The position numbers and the translations under genes were made by a program. The notes beneath the pieces are model-generated. The model saw only the letters and a list, made by a program, of their open reading frames with translations, was not told the origin of the DNA and ran no database searches. DNA of 54,918 nucleotides, taken from positions 1 through 54,918 of the forward strand of contig CAIWAN010000073.1 in NCBI GenBank assembly GCA_903910705.1. Reading direction: 5' to 3'. Origin of the DNA: an uncultured Candidatus Marinamargulisbacteria bacterium. GTDB lineage: Bacteria > Margulisbacteria > Riflemargulisbacteria > GWF2-35-9. Positions 8,924 through 17,049 of the stretch are shown one piece after another (within the stretch, counting starts at the first letter, position 1; each line of letters opens with the position of its first letter).

Positions 8924-9424
8924 ATGAAACGACTTTATACGGTGATATTAGTAATAGGCCTCTCGGGGGCGCTGTTTGCAGCCGGCCCCAAAGGTGACTG
9001 GAAGCAAGGCCCTCAGGATGGCCCACCCAAAGATGGCAAAGGCATGATGGTCAACATGGTTAAAGATCTCGACCTGAACAAAGATCAACTTGAAAAAGTA
9101 GAGCATCTTCGCAAAGATCAAGAAAAAGATGGGCGCGAATTGGGTAAAGAGCTTCGAAGTCGTCATCAAGCGCTTCGCAAGGAACTCGCCAAGAGTGAGA
9201 TTAATGATGACCGAGTCAATGGGATCGTTAATCAACTCGCTGACGACCAGAAGAAGATGTTGCTTGAGCATGTGAAATATGCCAAAGAATACAAAAAGAT
9301 CCTAACCCCTGAGCAACAGAAAAAGCTAAACGACCATATTGATAAAATGGAAAAACAAATGCAAGAACGTCACGCCAGCGAAGGCCTTATGGGCGGAATG
9401 ATGGGCGGCCCGAAACATCGATAA
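8924..9424 (+). CDS. periplasmic Spy/CpxP/ZraP-like stress protein
   Basis: A 166-aa exported protein. The signal peptide MKRLYTVILVIGLSGALFAA is followed by a Gly/Pro/Asp/Lys-rich segment and long charged amphipathic helices (about residues 45-145). LDLNKDQLEKVEHLRKDQ and LTPEQQKKLNDHI match the LTxxQ pattern of the Spy/CpxP/ZraP fold. The tail is rich in Met, Gly and His (MGGMMGGPKHR), a possible metal-binding end. AAGGAG lies 8 nt before the ATG. Position behind an ECF sigma/anti-sigma pair suggests an effector or sensor of envelope or metal stress, similar in logic to CnrX or CpxP. The ligand is unknown. Confidence 0.78.
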   Translation: MKRLYTVILVIGLSGALFAAGPKGDWKQGPQDGPPKDGKGMMVNMVKDLDLNKDQLEKVEHLRKDQEKDGRELGKELRSRHQALRKELAKSEINDDRVNGIVNQLADDQKKMLLEHVKYAKEYKKILTPEQQKKLNDHIDKMEKQMQERHASEGLMGGMMGGPKHR

Positions 9425-9458
9425 TCTAAATTGTGGGCACGTGCCCACAATTTAGATT
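9423..9458. repeat. 36-bp perfect palindrome between convergent genes
   Basis: The half-site AATCTAAATTGTGGGCAC is followed without a loop by its exact reverse complement. It overlaps the last bases of the Spy-like stop codon and encodes the last residues and stop of the aldo/keto reductase. The position between convergent genes suggests a bidirectional terminator or REP-like element, though no long T tract follows. Confidence 0.95.
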
Positions 9459-10292
9459 GCTCTCAAGCTGAGCGACATTACGCATGCCAACAATGGCCGT
9501 GGTGACGCCAGCTTGGGAGAGTGTCCAGCGGATCGCTTCGGCGGCTACCGTGCTTCCGTTTGTGGCGGCGGCTTTCCGAAGGGTGGTCAAGATCGGCTCG
9601 GCCTGTTGCCACATAGCGTCTTTATTGTGTTCGTAAAAATAGCTTTTTGCCTCGCCTTTCGGGGCACTCGGACGATGGGCATATTTCCCCGACAGCAGCC
9701 CCCCATGAAGCGCACCGTACGCCATAAAGGCCATCCCGTTTGATTGGGCAAAGGGCAAAATCTCGTTTTCCACGTCTCGGTTTAGCAACGAATACGGGTG
9801 TTGCAAAGAGGCAATCGGCATGATGGTTCGCGCCATTTGAATATCCTCGAGCGAAAAATTACACAACCCGACTTGCCGGACTTGGCCTTTGTCGATGGCG
9901 CGCGCCATGACGGCGAGTGTCGCCTCGAGTGGCGTTGCGGGGTCAGGCCAATGGAGTTGGTAGAGGTCGATGCTGTCGGTTCGGAGCCGACGAAGCGAAT
10001 CCTCGAGCTCGGTTTGCACCCGAGCCGGCGACAAATCGTGGAACACCCCTCGGCCCGCTTCCCATCGCAAGCCGCACTTGGTGGCGATTATCCACTGGTC
10101 GCGCTGGCCTGCAATCGCCCGTCCGATAAGTGATTCAGCATGACCTTTGCCATAAAACGGGGCGGTGTCGATCGCGCGGATCCCTTTGTCAAACGCTGCA
10201 TGAATAACGGCCATCGAATCGGCATCGTCGACATTCGACCAGCCTTCACGGCCCATGATCCAAGAGCCCAGGGTGATTCGGGCGGGGTTCAA
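9426..10292 (-). CDS. aldo/keto reductase
   Basis: A 288-aa NAD(P)H-dependent oxidoreductase of the AKR (TIM barrel) superfamily. The catalytic tetrad is visible as Asp42 (AIDTAPFYG), Tyr47, Lys72 (ATKCG) and His114 (LYQLHWPDP). Substrate is not predictable. The ATG overlaps the stop of the radical SAM gene (ATGA), so it is the last gene of a four-gene overlapping operon. Its final codons (CGHVPTI-stop) are supplied by the 36-bp palindrome, suggesting the repeat reshaped the C-terminus. Confidence 0.9.
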   Translation of the reverse strand: MNPARITLGSWIMGREGWSNVDDADSMAVIHAAFDKGIRAIDTAPFYGKGHAESLIGRAIAGQRDQWIIATKCGLRWEAGRGVFHDLSPARVQTELEDSLRRLRTDSIDLYQLHWPDPATPLEATLAVMARAIDKGQVRQVGLCNFSLEDIQMARTIMPIASLQHPYSLLNRDVENEILPFAQSNGMAFMAYGALHGGLLSGKYAHRPSAPKGEAKSYFYEHNKDAMWQQAEPILTTLRKAAATNGSTVAAEAIRWTLSQAGVTTAIVGMRNVAQLESNLNCGHVPTI

Positions 10293-11344
10293 AACACGGC
10301 CTCGTTAAACGCCTGCTCGAAGGCCTCGTTGCTCCTAGGGTCATCGCCATAAACGGCGTCCCAAACTTCCGGCGACTCCATACACAAATAGGTGTACACC
10401 GTGGGGGCTTTTTCATTAAACACCGCAAGGACGGCTTGATAGGCTCGCACTCTCTGGGGTCGTGGGAATCGCCATTTTTGGTCGGGAGCCACAATCATCT
10501 CCCCCAGATATTGGGGGGAACGATGTTTGAATCGGTCGTACATGCCTTTGGTAAAGCGAAGCACCCCAAGGCTGACCCACTTGATTTTAGAAGCAGGAAT
10601 GGCGGCCAAAATCTCCTCTGCAACGGCTTGATAGGCCGGCTCGAACCCCTCATAGGGGACAATTGGGTCAAAGTGAAAGGCCACGCTGTAGCCCTGTGCG
10701 ACGACTTTCTGGGCAGCAACTAATCGCTCTTGAAGGGTGGGCGTACCCAACTCAAGATCCTTCGTGACTTGCTCAGTATTGACTGACCATGCGACCACGA
10801 CATTCGGCGGAGCCGGATGCCGCAGCAGTTCGTCGACATGAATGGACTTTGTCTTTAGTTCAAGGATGACATTAGGCAAATCTTGCGCCCAATCGAGCAA
10901 CAGGCCGGACAACCCCGTCCAAGGGTCGTGAATAAGACTATCGGTGTACTCACCTGTCCCGATCCGCCACGTTCGGTTGGGCTCTGAGAGGATCTGTTGT
11001 TTGAGCGAGTCCAACTGTTCGGGCAGATCGACGAACACGGTTTGAGCGGGACTTTCGAGATAATCTTGCAAAATACAGTACGTGCAATCAAAGCCGCAAT
11101 TTAGCCCCGTGTTCAGAATTTGATACCCGCAACATCGATAGGCCGATGTGCCAGGGCAGGCCTTCAAGAGAGCGCCTTTTAGGGGTCGCAAAATCAGCGA
11201 CTTTTTATCAACTAGATAGGGCAACAGGTCGGCTTCGGTTTTGACCTCTACCACAGCAACATCGGGAAGTCGGCTCAGCACCGTTTGGGTTAGGGGAAAT
11301 GACCTCGCCTCAGAGAGGACAACCAGAACGTTAGGACGCCACAT
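10289..11344 (-). CDS. radical SAM protein, spore photoproduct lyase (SplB) family
   Basis: A 351-aa protein with a radical SAM cluster motif C-x3-C-x2-C at Cys83, Cys87 and Cys90 (CGFDCTYC), preceded by YQILNTGLN as in spore photoproduct lyases. The later IGTGEYTDSL, VAWSVNTEQV and FHFDPIVPYEGFE segments also match the SplB family. Bacillus SplB repairs the thymine spore photoproduct; many non-sporulating bacteria carry homologues of unsettled role. ATG 11344 is chosen because the longer ORF start would deepen overlap with the upstream gene; even so it overlaps by 14 nt. No sporulation genes are seen in the window. Confidence 0.85.
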   Translation of the reverse strand: MWRPNVLVVLSEARSFPLTQTVLSRLPDVAVVEVKTEADLLPYLVDKKSLILRPLKGALLKACPGTSAYRCCGYQILNTGLNCGFDCTYCILQDYLESPAQTVFVDLPEQLDSLKQQILSEPNRTWRIGTGEYTDSLIHDPWTGLSGLLLDWAQDLPNVILELKTKSIHVDELLRHPAPPNVVVAWSVNTEQVTKDLELGTPTLQERLVAAQKVVAQGYSVAFHFDPIVPYEGFEPAYQAVAEEILAAIPASKIKWVSLGVLRFTKGMYDRFKHRSPQYLGEMIVAPDQKWRFPRPQRVRAYQAVLAVFNEKAPTVYTYLCMESPEVWDAVYGDDPRSNEAFEQAFNEAVF

Positions 11345-11828
11345 GGCCGGTCTTAATGGTTTGAAGCAAAGCATCGGCTACGTTTCGCTGGGTCTGCACG
11401 TAGGTTGCGAGGGTGTCCCAGTCTTGCATAGACCGCACACGGTAGCGCAGCTCGAAGGCGTCACTTTCGAGGTCGTCGCTGTAATGGATTTGCGCGTTAG
11501 GGGTGTGAAGGTGTTTTTTGAGTCGAGCAATCTCGTCACGCAAGGCCTGTAATTCAGGATGGCGGAGCGTACGAAGCGCCTTCAAAAAGACAGCCGCGGC
11601 TTGGCTTTTGTTGGGGTCAAGGGTTGAAAGGGTTTCGATATCTTTCTTTTGAAGCCGACATTCCTCGATGAGGATGGCCGCTTCAAGGGCCATGTTAGGG
11701 TTGAGCCGAAACTGCTCGACCCAGTCGCTAAGTTGTTGCTGTTGAACGTCGGACCATGCAGCGATTGCCTTGACGACTTTGGCCCAGTCGGGGCGATCGT
11801 TTAGACGGTGTTGCCAGTCACTATCCAA
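11331..11828 (-). CDS. conserved-looking helical protein of unknown function
   Basis: Starting at TTG 11828, which overlaps the stop of the upstream coiled-coil gene, the protein is about 165 aa. It is hydrophilic and almost fully helical, with Q-rich (VQQQQLSDWVEQF) and Leu/Arg-rich segments (FLKALRTLRHPELQALRDEIARLKKHL). No signal peptide or membrane span and no recognised domain. An alternative ATG at 11900 would add 24 residues but overlap the upstream gene by 80 nt. Tight overlaps on both sides place it in the operon with the SplB-like and aldo/keto reductase genes. Confidence 0.55.
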   Translation of the reverse strand: MDSDWQHRLNDRPDWAKVVKAIAAWSDVQQQQLSDWVEQFRLNPNMALEAAILIEECRLQKKDIETLSTLDPNKSQAAAVFLKALRTLRHPELQALRDEIARLKKHLHTPNAQIHYSDDLESDAFELRYRVRSMQDWDTLATYVQTQRNVADALLQTIKTGHVAS

Positions 11829-12126
11829 CTTTAAGTTTGAGTTTTTGAATGGTCGCTTCTTGCGTGGACACAATGGCGTTAGTTTGGGATATTTTTTCAT
11901 CTAACTTTCCAAGGTCTTCAATGATTTCTCGATGAAAATGGCTCATCTCTTGATAAATCTTAAGCTCTGTTTTGTTAAGTCTGTCATCCAGTTGTTCAAA
12001 TCGATTCTCAACTTGAGCAAATCGGTTCTCGACTTGGGCAAATTTTGCATCAATATAATCTTTTTGAAGTTCAAGCTCTGACTTAACGACCTCTTTGATG
12101 GCGATGATAAGTTGCTGCGTTTCCAT
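11821..12126 (-). CDS. small coiled-coil protein
   Basis: A 101-aa protein, almost entirely predicted coiled coil, with heptad repeats FAQVENR, FAQVENR, FEQLDDR (about residues 33-53) followed by further Leu/Ile heptads. Similar short proteins are widespread and of unknown function (some annotated as DUF1640/apolipoprotein-like). ATG 12126 is preferred over 12141 because a TATACT box lies 6 nt before it, implying a leaderless transcript. First gene of the overlapping operon ending at 9426. Confidence 0.7.
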   Translation of the reverse strand: METQQLIIAIKEVVKSELELQKDYIDAKFAQVENRFAQVENRFEQLDDRLNKTELKIYQEMSHFHREIIEDLGKLDEKISQTNAIVSTQEATIQKLKLKVG

Positions 12127-12132
12127 GGCGAT

Positions 12133-12138
12133 AGTATA
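12133..12138 (-). promoter_or_regulatory. -10 box of the coiled-coil/SplB/AKR operon
   Basis: TATACT on the minus strand lies 6 nt (ATCGCC) before ATG 12126, with no Shine-Dalgarno sequence in between. No clear -35 box. Confidence 0.5.
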
Positions 12139-12192
12139 CATCCATTATTTCAGAGAGAAAAGTTGGATTTTTGGATTCCGTTGGCCGGAAAG

Positions 12193-12214
12193 ATTGTACG
12201 GGCGCCCGTACAAT
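12193..12214. repeat. 22-bp perfect palindrome
   Basis: ATTGTACGGGC followed directly by its reverse complement GCCCGTACAAT. It lies in the 300-nt divergent intergenic region between the coiled-coil operon and the aminotransferase gene. Apart from this palindrome, the one at 12309 and a promoter at 12368, I see no gene there. Confidence 0.93.
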
Positions 12215-12308
12215 TGAACCAAACAAAACCACACAAAAGCATCGCCAATTTGTGGTTCATTTTCTTCTAAGCCTTGTCCTGTGGTGATTTTAGCTGTTAA
12301 AGAGGCTC

Positions 12309-12334
12309 GAATTCTGGCTGCGCAGCCAGAATTC
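12309..12334. repeat. 26-bp perfect palindrome
   Basis: GAATTCTGGCTGC followed directly by GCAGCCAGAATTC. Loop-free and unrelated in sequence to the palindrome at 12193, in the same intergenic region. Confidence 0.93.
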
Positions 12335-12367
12335 AGGGGCTTGCAGTGGCGCCTAGCCTGCAACCGC

Positions 12368-12397
12368 TTGACAAGGTTCCGTCCCGACCCGTAAAGT
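12368..12397 (+). promoter_or_regulatory. promoter of the aminotransferase gene
   Basis: TTGACA (12368-12373), an 18-nt spacer and TAAAGT (12392-12397). The leader of about 30 nt contains AAGGAG 8 nt before the start codon. Confidence 0.55.
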
Positions 12398-12430
12398 GAC
12401 GACAAGACCATCAACCTAAGGAGCTATACC

Positions 12431-13723
12431 ATGAACCCATTAGCCGTTGAATTAAACGATATTATTTCCCAAAAGGCCCCCGTTGTTTTTTCGCTTTTAT
12501 CAAAGCGTGGCAAGCAGATCTATTTCCCCAAAAAAGGCATTCTTGCCCAAGCCGCCGAGGCCAAAGGCAAAGCCATCAATGCCACCATCGGTGAAGCCGT
12601 CGAAGACGATGCCACCCCCATGCGGCTCGAATCGATCGCAAGCAAAGTCGCCCTTAACCCCAAACAAGTCTTTCCGTATGCGCCAAGTTTCGGCCTTCCG
12701 GCTCTTCGCGAAAAATGGAAAACCATGATTGCCGAGAAGAACCCGTCGTTGGCGGGTAAAGACTACAGCTTGCCGGTGGTTTCTAGCGCCCTCACCCATG
12801 GTCTTAGCATGGCGGGCTATCTGTTCCTCGACGAAGGCGACACCCTGCTTATCCCCGATATTTCATGGGATAATTACAGCCTCATTTTTGGCAATGGCTA
12901 TGGGGCCAAGCTCGAGACATTTCCCTTATTCAAGGGCGACGGGCTAGACCTTGAAGGGTTTCGCCATGCGCTGCTTGCCGGTGAGCCTTCAAAGAAAGTC
13001 GTGCTCTTTAATTTCCCGAACAACCCCACCGGCTACTCACCCACCACCGCCGAAGCGACCCAAATCCAAAAGATCGTCCTTGAGGCCGCTGAAAAGGGTC
13101 ACATGATCGTCGCTATTATTGATGACGCCTATTTTGGGCTAGTGTACGAGAACGGTATCGAAACCGAATCCTTGTTTGCCCGACTTGCCGATGTTCATAG
13201 CCACGTTCTTGCCATCAAACTCGATGGCCCGACCAAAGAGGACTATGTTTGGGGGTTTCGCGTTGGGTTTATGACCTACGGGATTCGTCTGGGCACCAAA
13301 GAACTCTACACGGCCCTTGAGGCAAAGACAGCGGGTGCGATCCGAGGCAATATTTCGAACGCCTCTCATTTGGGTCAATCGCTTCTGCTGCAGGCCTATG
13401 AATCAAGCACCTATAGCGCCGAGAAGAAGGCCAAGTACGATACGCTTATCGCTCGCTACAACGCGGTCAAGAAAACCCTCGCCATCCACCCCGAATACGC
13501 CGAACAATTTGAACCGCTCCCCTTTAACAGCGGGTATTTCATGTGCGTTGAACTGAAAAATGGTCTTGATTGTGAACGTGTGCGTCAAATCCTCCTCAAT
13601 GAATTTGACACGGGGCTGATTAATTTGTCTGGGGTTCTGCGGATCGCGTTTTCCTCTGTGAGCGAAACGGTTATCCCCACGATCTTTGAGAATATTTATA
13701 AGGCTTGCCTAAAAGCGGTATGA
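12431..13723 (+). CDS. class I/II PLP-dependent aminotransferase
   Basis: A 430-aa fold-type I aminotransferase. Visible are the cofactor and substrate segments SSALTHGLSMAGYLFLDEGD, NFPNNPTGYSPT (the conserved NPTG), IIDDAYFGLVYE, and the likely Schiff-base lysine in KLDGPTKEDYVWGFRVGF, where the Arg binds cofactor phosphate. Near the C-terminus, VLRIAFSSV carries the substrate carboxylate Arg. It is about 30-40 aa longer than typical AspC. It belongs to the COG0436-like group, but the amino acid substrate is not predictable. SD AAGGAG is present. The stop overlaps the carbonic anhydrase start (ATGA). Confidence 0.88.
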   Translation: MNPLAVELNDIISQKAPVVFSLLSKRGKQIYFPKKGILAQAAEAKGKAINATIGEAVEDDATPMRLESIASKVALNPKQVFPYAPSFGLPALREKWKTMIAEKNPSLAGKDYSLPVVSSALTHGLSMAGYLFLDEGDTLLIPDISWDNYSLIFGNGYGAKLETFPLFKGDGLDLEGFRHALLAGEPSKKVVLFNFPNNPTGYSPTTAEATQIQKIVLEAAEKGHMIVAIIDDAYFGLVYENGIETESLFARLADVHSHVLAIKLDGPTKEDYVWGFRVGFMTYGIRLGTKELYTALEAKTAGAIRGNISNASHLGQSLLLQAYESSTYSAEKKAKYDTLIARYNAVKKTLAIHPEYAEQFEPLPFNSGYFMCVELKNGLDCERVRQILLNEFDTGLINLSGVLRIAFSSVSETVIPTIFENIYKACLKAV

Positions 13724-14361
13724 CCGACAACGCCTACGACGGACTCCTGCGCAACAATAAGGCGTGGGTAACGAAACATCTCGACGCCGACCCGACCTAT
13801 TTTGCCGAACTGGCCAAGGCACAGTCTCCCTCATTTTTTATGATCGGCTGTTCGGATAGCCGTGCCTCTATCGATGTCATTACCCAAAGCCAACTTGGAC
13901 AGATCTTTTCTATCCGCAATGTGGCGAATCAGGTCTCGCTGACAGACGTTAATTCCTTGGCGGCGATCCATCTGGCGGTGAACACCTTTCAAGTTGGGCA
14001 TATTATCGTATGCGGTCATTATCAATGCAGAGGGATCATCGACACCCTGTCGGGCCCTACCTCACAACTGGTTGAGGCCTGTATCTCGCCGATCACGCAT
14101 CTTCATTTTCGCCACAAAGAGATGCTCGATGCGCTCTCCGACAAAGACCGTGCCGACAAATTATCCGAAATGAACGTGGTCGACCAACTCGAACGGCTTT
14201 GCAAAACCTCGCTGCTTGAGCAAGCATTCCTGCGCCCCAATTATCCGTTACTTCATGGATGGATCTATAATATATATAAAGGGATTATCGAAGAGCTGCC
14301 ACTTCCGTTAAAAGAATGGAAGGCAATGGGGTTGATTCCCGAGAGTTACCCGATTCCTTAG
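13720..14361 (+). CDS. beta-class carbonic anhydrase
   Basis: A 213-aa zinc enzyme interconverting CO2 and bicarbonate. Zinc ligands are Cys44 (with Asp46 and Arg48 in CSDSR), His100 and Cys103 (CGHYQCRG); IFSIRNVANQ follows the first motif as in the family. The loop after CSDSR (ASIDVITQSQLGQ) lacks the usual VPPE. ATG 13720 overlaps the aminotransferase stop, so the two are cotranscribed and probably coupled, perhaps because a CO2 or bicarbonate-dependent step is linked. It overlaps the convergent uppP by 4 nt. Confidence 0.93.
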   Translation: MTDNAYDGLLRNNKAWVTKHLDADPTYFAELAKAQSPSFFMIGCSDSRASIDVITQSQLGQIFSIRNVANQVSLTDVNSLAAIHLAVNTFQVGHIIVCGHYQCRGIIDTLSGPTSQLVEACISPITHLHFRHKEMLDALSDKDRADKLSEMNVVDQLERLCKTSLLEQAFLRPNYPLLHGWIYNIYKGIIEELPLPLKEWKAMGLIPESYPIP

Positions 14362-15161
14362 CCGCGCTTTAAGAACCCGAAGTAAACCAGAACGGCTAGT
14401 CCTAGCAATATTCGGTAATAGGCAAACCCCTTGAAATCGCGTTTCGAGATATAGGCCATAAACCCCGCGATAACGACCCATGCCACGAGGAACGAGACCC
14501 CGAACCCCGTTAAAAGGAGCAGTTTTTCATGCATCGTCATCACCACCCCATGTTTAAGCAGCGAGTACACTGTTGCCGCACCCAGTGTGGGAATCGCCAA
14601 GAAAAACGAGAATTCAACCGCCACCTGTCGAGAGGCGCCCAAGAGCATCGCCCCAATGATGGTCGCCGCAGACCGACTGGTCCCAGGGATCATCGCCAAA
14701 CACTGAAAACAACCGATAAAGAACGCGCTTCGATAGGACAAACTTTGCATCGAACCGATCGGCGCCCGATGACGATAATCTTCGATGACCAATAGCAGCA
14801 AACCCCCGAACATCAAGGCAAGGGCGACCGTAACAGGGTTAAACAACGTCGACTGGATAAAGTCGCCGAGCAAGGCCCCGAGAATAAGGGCCGGAAAGAC
14901 CGCCAAAATAACTTTTTTCCAAATCGAGTAGATCTCTTTCTTCTGGGAAATATTCTTTCGAAATGGAAAAAGTCGAGCGGAGAAGTAGAAGATGACCGAG
15001 AGCATCGCGCCCATTTGAATCACGATATCAAAGAGTTGCGTAAACGACTCGGAGAAGCGAAGCCATTCATTGACCAGAATCAAATGGCCCGTTGAAGAGA
15101 TCGGCAAGAACTCCGTAATCCCCTCAACAACACCTAGAACGATGGCCTTAACGAATTCCAT
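14358..15161 (-). CDS. uppP: undecaprenyl-diphosphatase (BacA/UppP)
   Basis: A 267-aa multi-spanning inner-membrane enzyme that dephosphorylates undecaprenyl diphosphate to recycle the carrier lipid for peptidoglycan and LPS synthesis. The family motif GVVEGITEFLPISSTGHLIL spans about residues 10-29, and PGTSRSAATIIGAMLLG is the second conserved block. Length and hydrophobic pattern are normal. It diverges from the transglycosylase gene with only 29 nt between start codons, so the two cell-wall genes share a promoter region. Confidence 0.95.
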   Translation of the reverse strand: MEFVKAIVLGVVEGITEFLPISSTGHLILVNEWLRFSESFTQLFDIVIQMGAMLSVIFYFSARLFPFRKNISQKKEIYSIWKKVILAVFPALILGALLGDFIQSTLFNPVTVALALMFGGLLLLVIEDYRHRAPIGSMQSLSYRSAFFIGCFQCLAMIPGTSRSAATIIGAMLLGASRQVAVEFSFFLAIPTLGAATVYSLLKHGVVMTMHEKLLLLTGFGVSFLVAWVVIAGFMAYISKRDFKGFAYYRILLGLAVLVYFGFLKRG

Positions 15162-15177
15162 ATACTCTGTATCATGC

Positions 15178-15183
15178 TACAAT
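15178..15183 (+). promoter_or_regulatory. -10 box of the slt-like gene
   Basis: TACAAT followed by 7 nt (AGTTTGC) and ATG 15191, with no Shine-Dalgarno sequence. Predicted transcription start at the ATG. Confidence 0.55.
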
Positions 15184-15190
15184 AGTTTGC

Positions 15191-16864
15191 ATGCGTAAAG
15201 GGTTCCTTGTTCTTCTTTTTATGGCCATATGTGCGGTGTTCGCATCCGAAGAATCGTCGCTTTATGCCCAAGCCAAGGCCTGTTATTTGACGAATAACTA
15301 TCAAGCCGCGTTTGACCGGTTTGTTCAAATCCCCCCCTCTTCGCCCCTATATCCCTATGCCTCGTACTACGCGCTTCAGTCAGCCTATAAACAAAAGGCC
15401 ACCGTCACAGCGAACGCTTGGTATCAAGAAATCGTCTCTCGAAAGAACAAACAAGAGCCTTATCGTGAACGGCGACAATCCCTCGAGCTACCCCTAAAGT
15501 TCACCTTGGGTCAATCGCTCCAACCCTCCGAATTCTTGGCCTTAGGGAAGCTCTTTGTCGGTCAATATAAATATGGTGAGGCGTTGCGATGTTTTCAGAA
15601 AGTGCCGAGCGTTGATCTTATGGGGGAAGACCTGCAAATCATGCTCGCTCGAAGTTACGGGGGGGCGGGACAAAAAGAAAGATCGCAAGCACTTTGGGCA
15701 CTGCTCCCTGATAGTGGCGACAAGCTTTACTTCCTTTCAACCCTAGTCACCAATGATGCTGAGAAATATAGCTACTATGAGGATATGCTGCAGCGTTTTC
15801 CAGGAAATAGTTATAGTAATGACGGGGCCTTTGTCCTGTTTCGCACCTTCAAGAAGAAAGGCGATCTGGATAACGCATGGCGCATGATGGACTATTTGGA
15901 AAAGATCCCCGCCCATACGCTTCGGGCTGGGTTTGAAAAGGGGCTTATCGAGTTTGAGCGCGGCAACTTTGGGCTGGCGATGGATCGGTTCAAGTCGGTT
16001 GAACGGGGTGACTTTGCGGATGCCTCCCTTTACTGGCAGGGCAAAGTTAATCTCGCTTTGGGCCAAAGTGAGCAAGCGACCGCCAACTGGCTGAGCCTTC
16101 AACAACGCTTTCCGTTATCCTTCTATAGTTATCGTGCCTTTGATGCGACCCAAGTGATTCCGAGTTACGATGCGCCCCCCTTTATACCCCCAGAAAAAAG
16201 CAGCAAGCCCCTGCCCACTCGAATAGCAGCGTTGCTTGAGGCCCATGCCTTTGATGATGCTTATTACGAAGCCAAAACCTTTTACCCCAGTGACAACGCT
16301 GTTTGGGCCAATCTGTATGGGTTCTTTAAGGATAACCAGCATTACCATTATTTGTTTCGCCTTAACGAGCGTTACCCGAGCCCCTATCTGGCCTATCCAT
16401 TGACATGGGAACACACGCTTCGGGATGATTTGGTTAAAACCGACTCGACCATGGACCCTTATCTCGTCATGGCGCTCATTCGGGAGGAATCGAACTACAA
16501 TCCCAACGCCATCTCGGTGTCTGATGCACGCGGCCTGATGCAGTTAATGTCCTTTACGGCGGCGGGGGCGGCGAAAAGCCTCAAGCTCACCGACTACGAT
16601 CTCTTTGAGCCCTCGGATAATATTCGGATTGGGTACTATCACCTGAAATGGGTGCTGAATACGCTTGGCATTCAAAAAGGGATCGCGGCCTATAACTGTG
16701 GAACAGGGGCGCTATCGCGGTTTCGCAAGCTCGATGATCTAGACCTTTTCATTGAAAGTATCCCCTACCCCGAAACAAATCGCTATGTTAAAAAAGTCCT
16801 GAAAAGTTATTGGGTTTACAAGCTGCTCTACGATAGAGACAGTCACAACGCGATATTGTTATAG
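15191..16864 (+). CDS. soluble lytic murein transglycosylase (Slt family)
   Basis: A 557-aa periplasmic muramidase. Signal peptide MRKGFLVLLFMAICAVFAS, then a long alpha-helical superhelix of TPR-like repeats (about 25-400) and a C-terminal goose-lysozyme-like SLT domain. The catalytic Glu433 is in IREESNYNP, followed by VSDARGLMQLM and AAYNCGTG. It cleaves peptidoglycan glycan strands with 1,6-anhydro product formation. Length and architecture match Slt70. The start is supported by the -10 box 7 nt upstream. Confidence 0.9.
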   Translation: MRKGFLVLLFMAICAVFASEESSLYAQAKACYLTNNYQAAFDRFVQIPPSSPLYPYASYYALQSAYKQKATVTANAWYQEIVSRKNKQEPYRERRQSLELPLKFTLGQSLQPSEFLALGKLFVGQYKYGEALRCFQKVPSVDLMGEDLQIMLARSYGGAGQKERSQALWALLPDSGDKLYFLSTLVTNDAEKYSYYEDMLQRFPGNSYSNDGAFVLFRTFKKKGDLDNAWRMMDYLEKIPAHTLRAGFEKGLIEFERGNFGLAMDRFKSVERGDFADASLYWQGKVNLALGQSEQATANWLSLQQRFPLSFYSYRAFDATQVIPSYDAPPFIPPEKSSKPLPTRIAALLEAHAFDDAYYEAKTFYPSDNAVWANLYGFFKDNQHYHYLFRLNERYPSPYLAYPLTWEHTLRDDLVKTDSTMDPYLVMALIREESNYNPNAISVSDARGLMQLMSFTAAGAAKSLKLTDYDLFEPSDNIRIGYYHLKWVLNTLGIQKGIAAYNCGTGALSRFRKLDDLDLFIESIPYPETNRYVKKVLKSYWVYKLLYDRDSHNAILL

Positions 16865-16915
16865 GGCTCTAACCTGCTTTTCAATGTTGTTTTGTCCACG
16901 CATCCATATGAAAAG

Positions 16916-16931
16916 CCCCCTTTAAAGGGGG
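16916..16931. repeat. 16-bp perfect palindrome CCCCCTTTAAAGGGGG
   Basis: A loop-free palindrome in the 185-nt gap after the slt-like gene. Followed on the minus strand by CTTTTC, on the plus strand by TGGCACC. It may act as a terminator; the rest of the gap holds only the promoter at 17015. Confidence 0.85.
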
Positions 16932-17014
16932 TGGCACCTCGGTGTCGGGGAAATCTCAGTTTATTATCAGGGGCTCTTAGCCGCCCCTTGCCCTGCTAAA
17001 CTTTATTTGGTGTG

Positions 17015-17043
17015 TTGAGCTTTAGGCAAATTATTTGTATGAT
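17015..17043 (+). promoter_or_regulatory. promoter of the DUF433/DUF5615 module
   Basis: TTGAGC (17015-17020), a 17-nt spacer and TATGAT (17038-17043). ATG 17050 follows 6 nt later, so the mRNA should be leaderless. Confidence 0.7.
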
Positions 17044-17049
17044 AGGCGT

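Noticed and set aside
12145-12414. An 89-codon minus-strand ORF in the aminotransferase upstream region
   Set aside because: It runs through two perfect palindromes and a promoter, has no ribosome site and no recognisable domain; most likely spurious.
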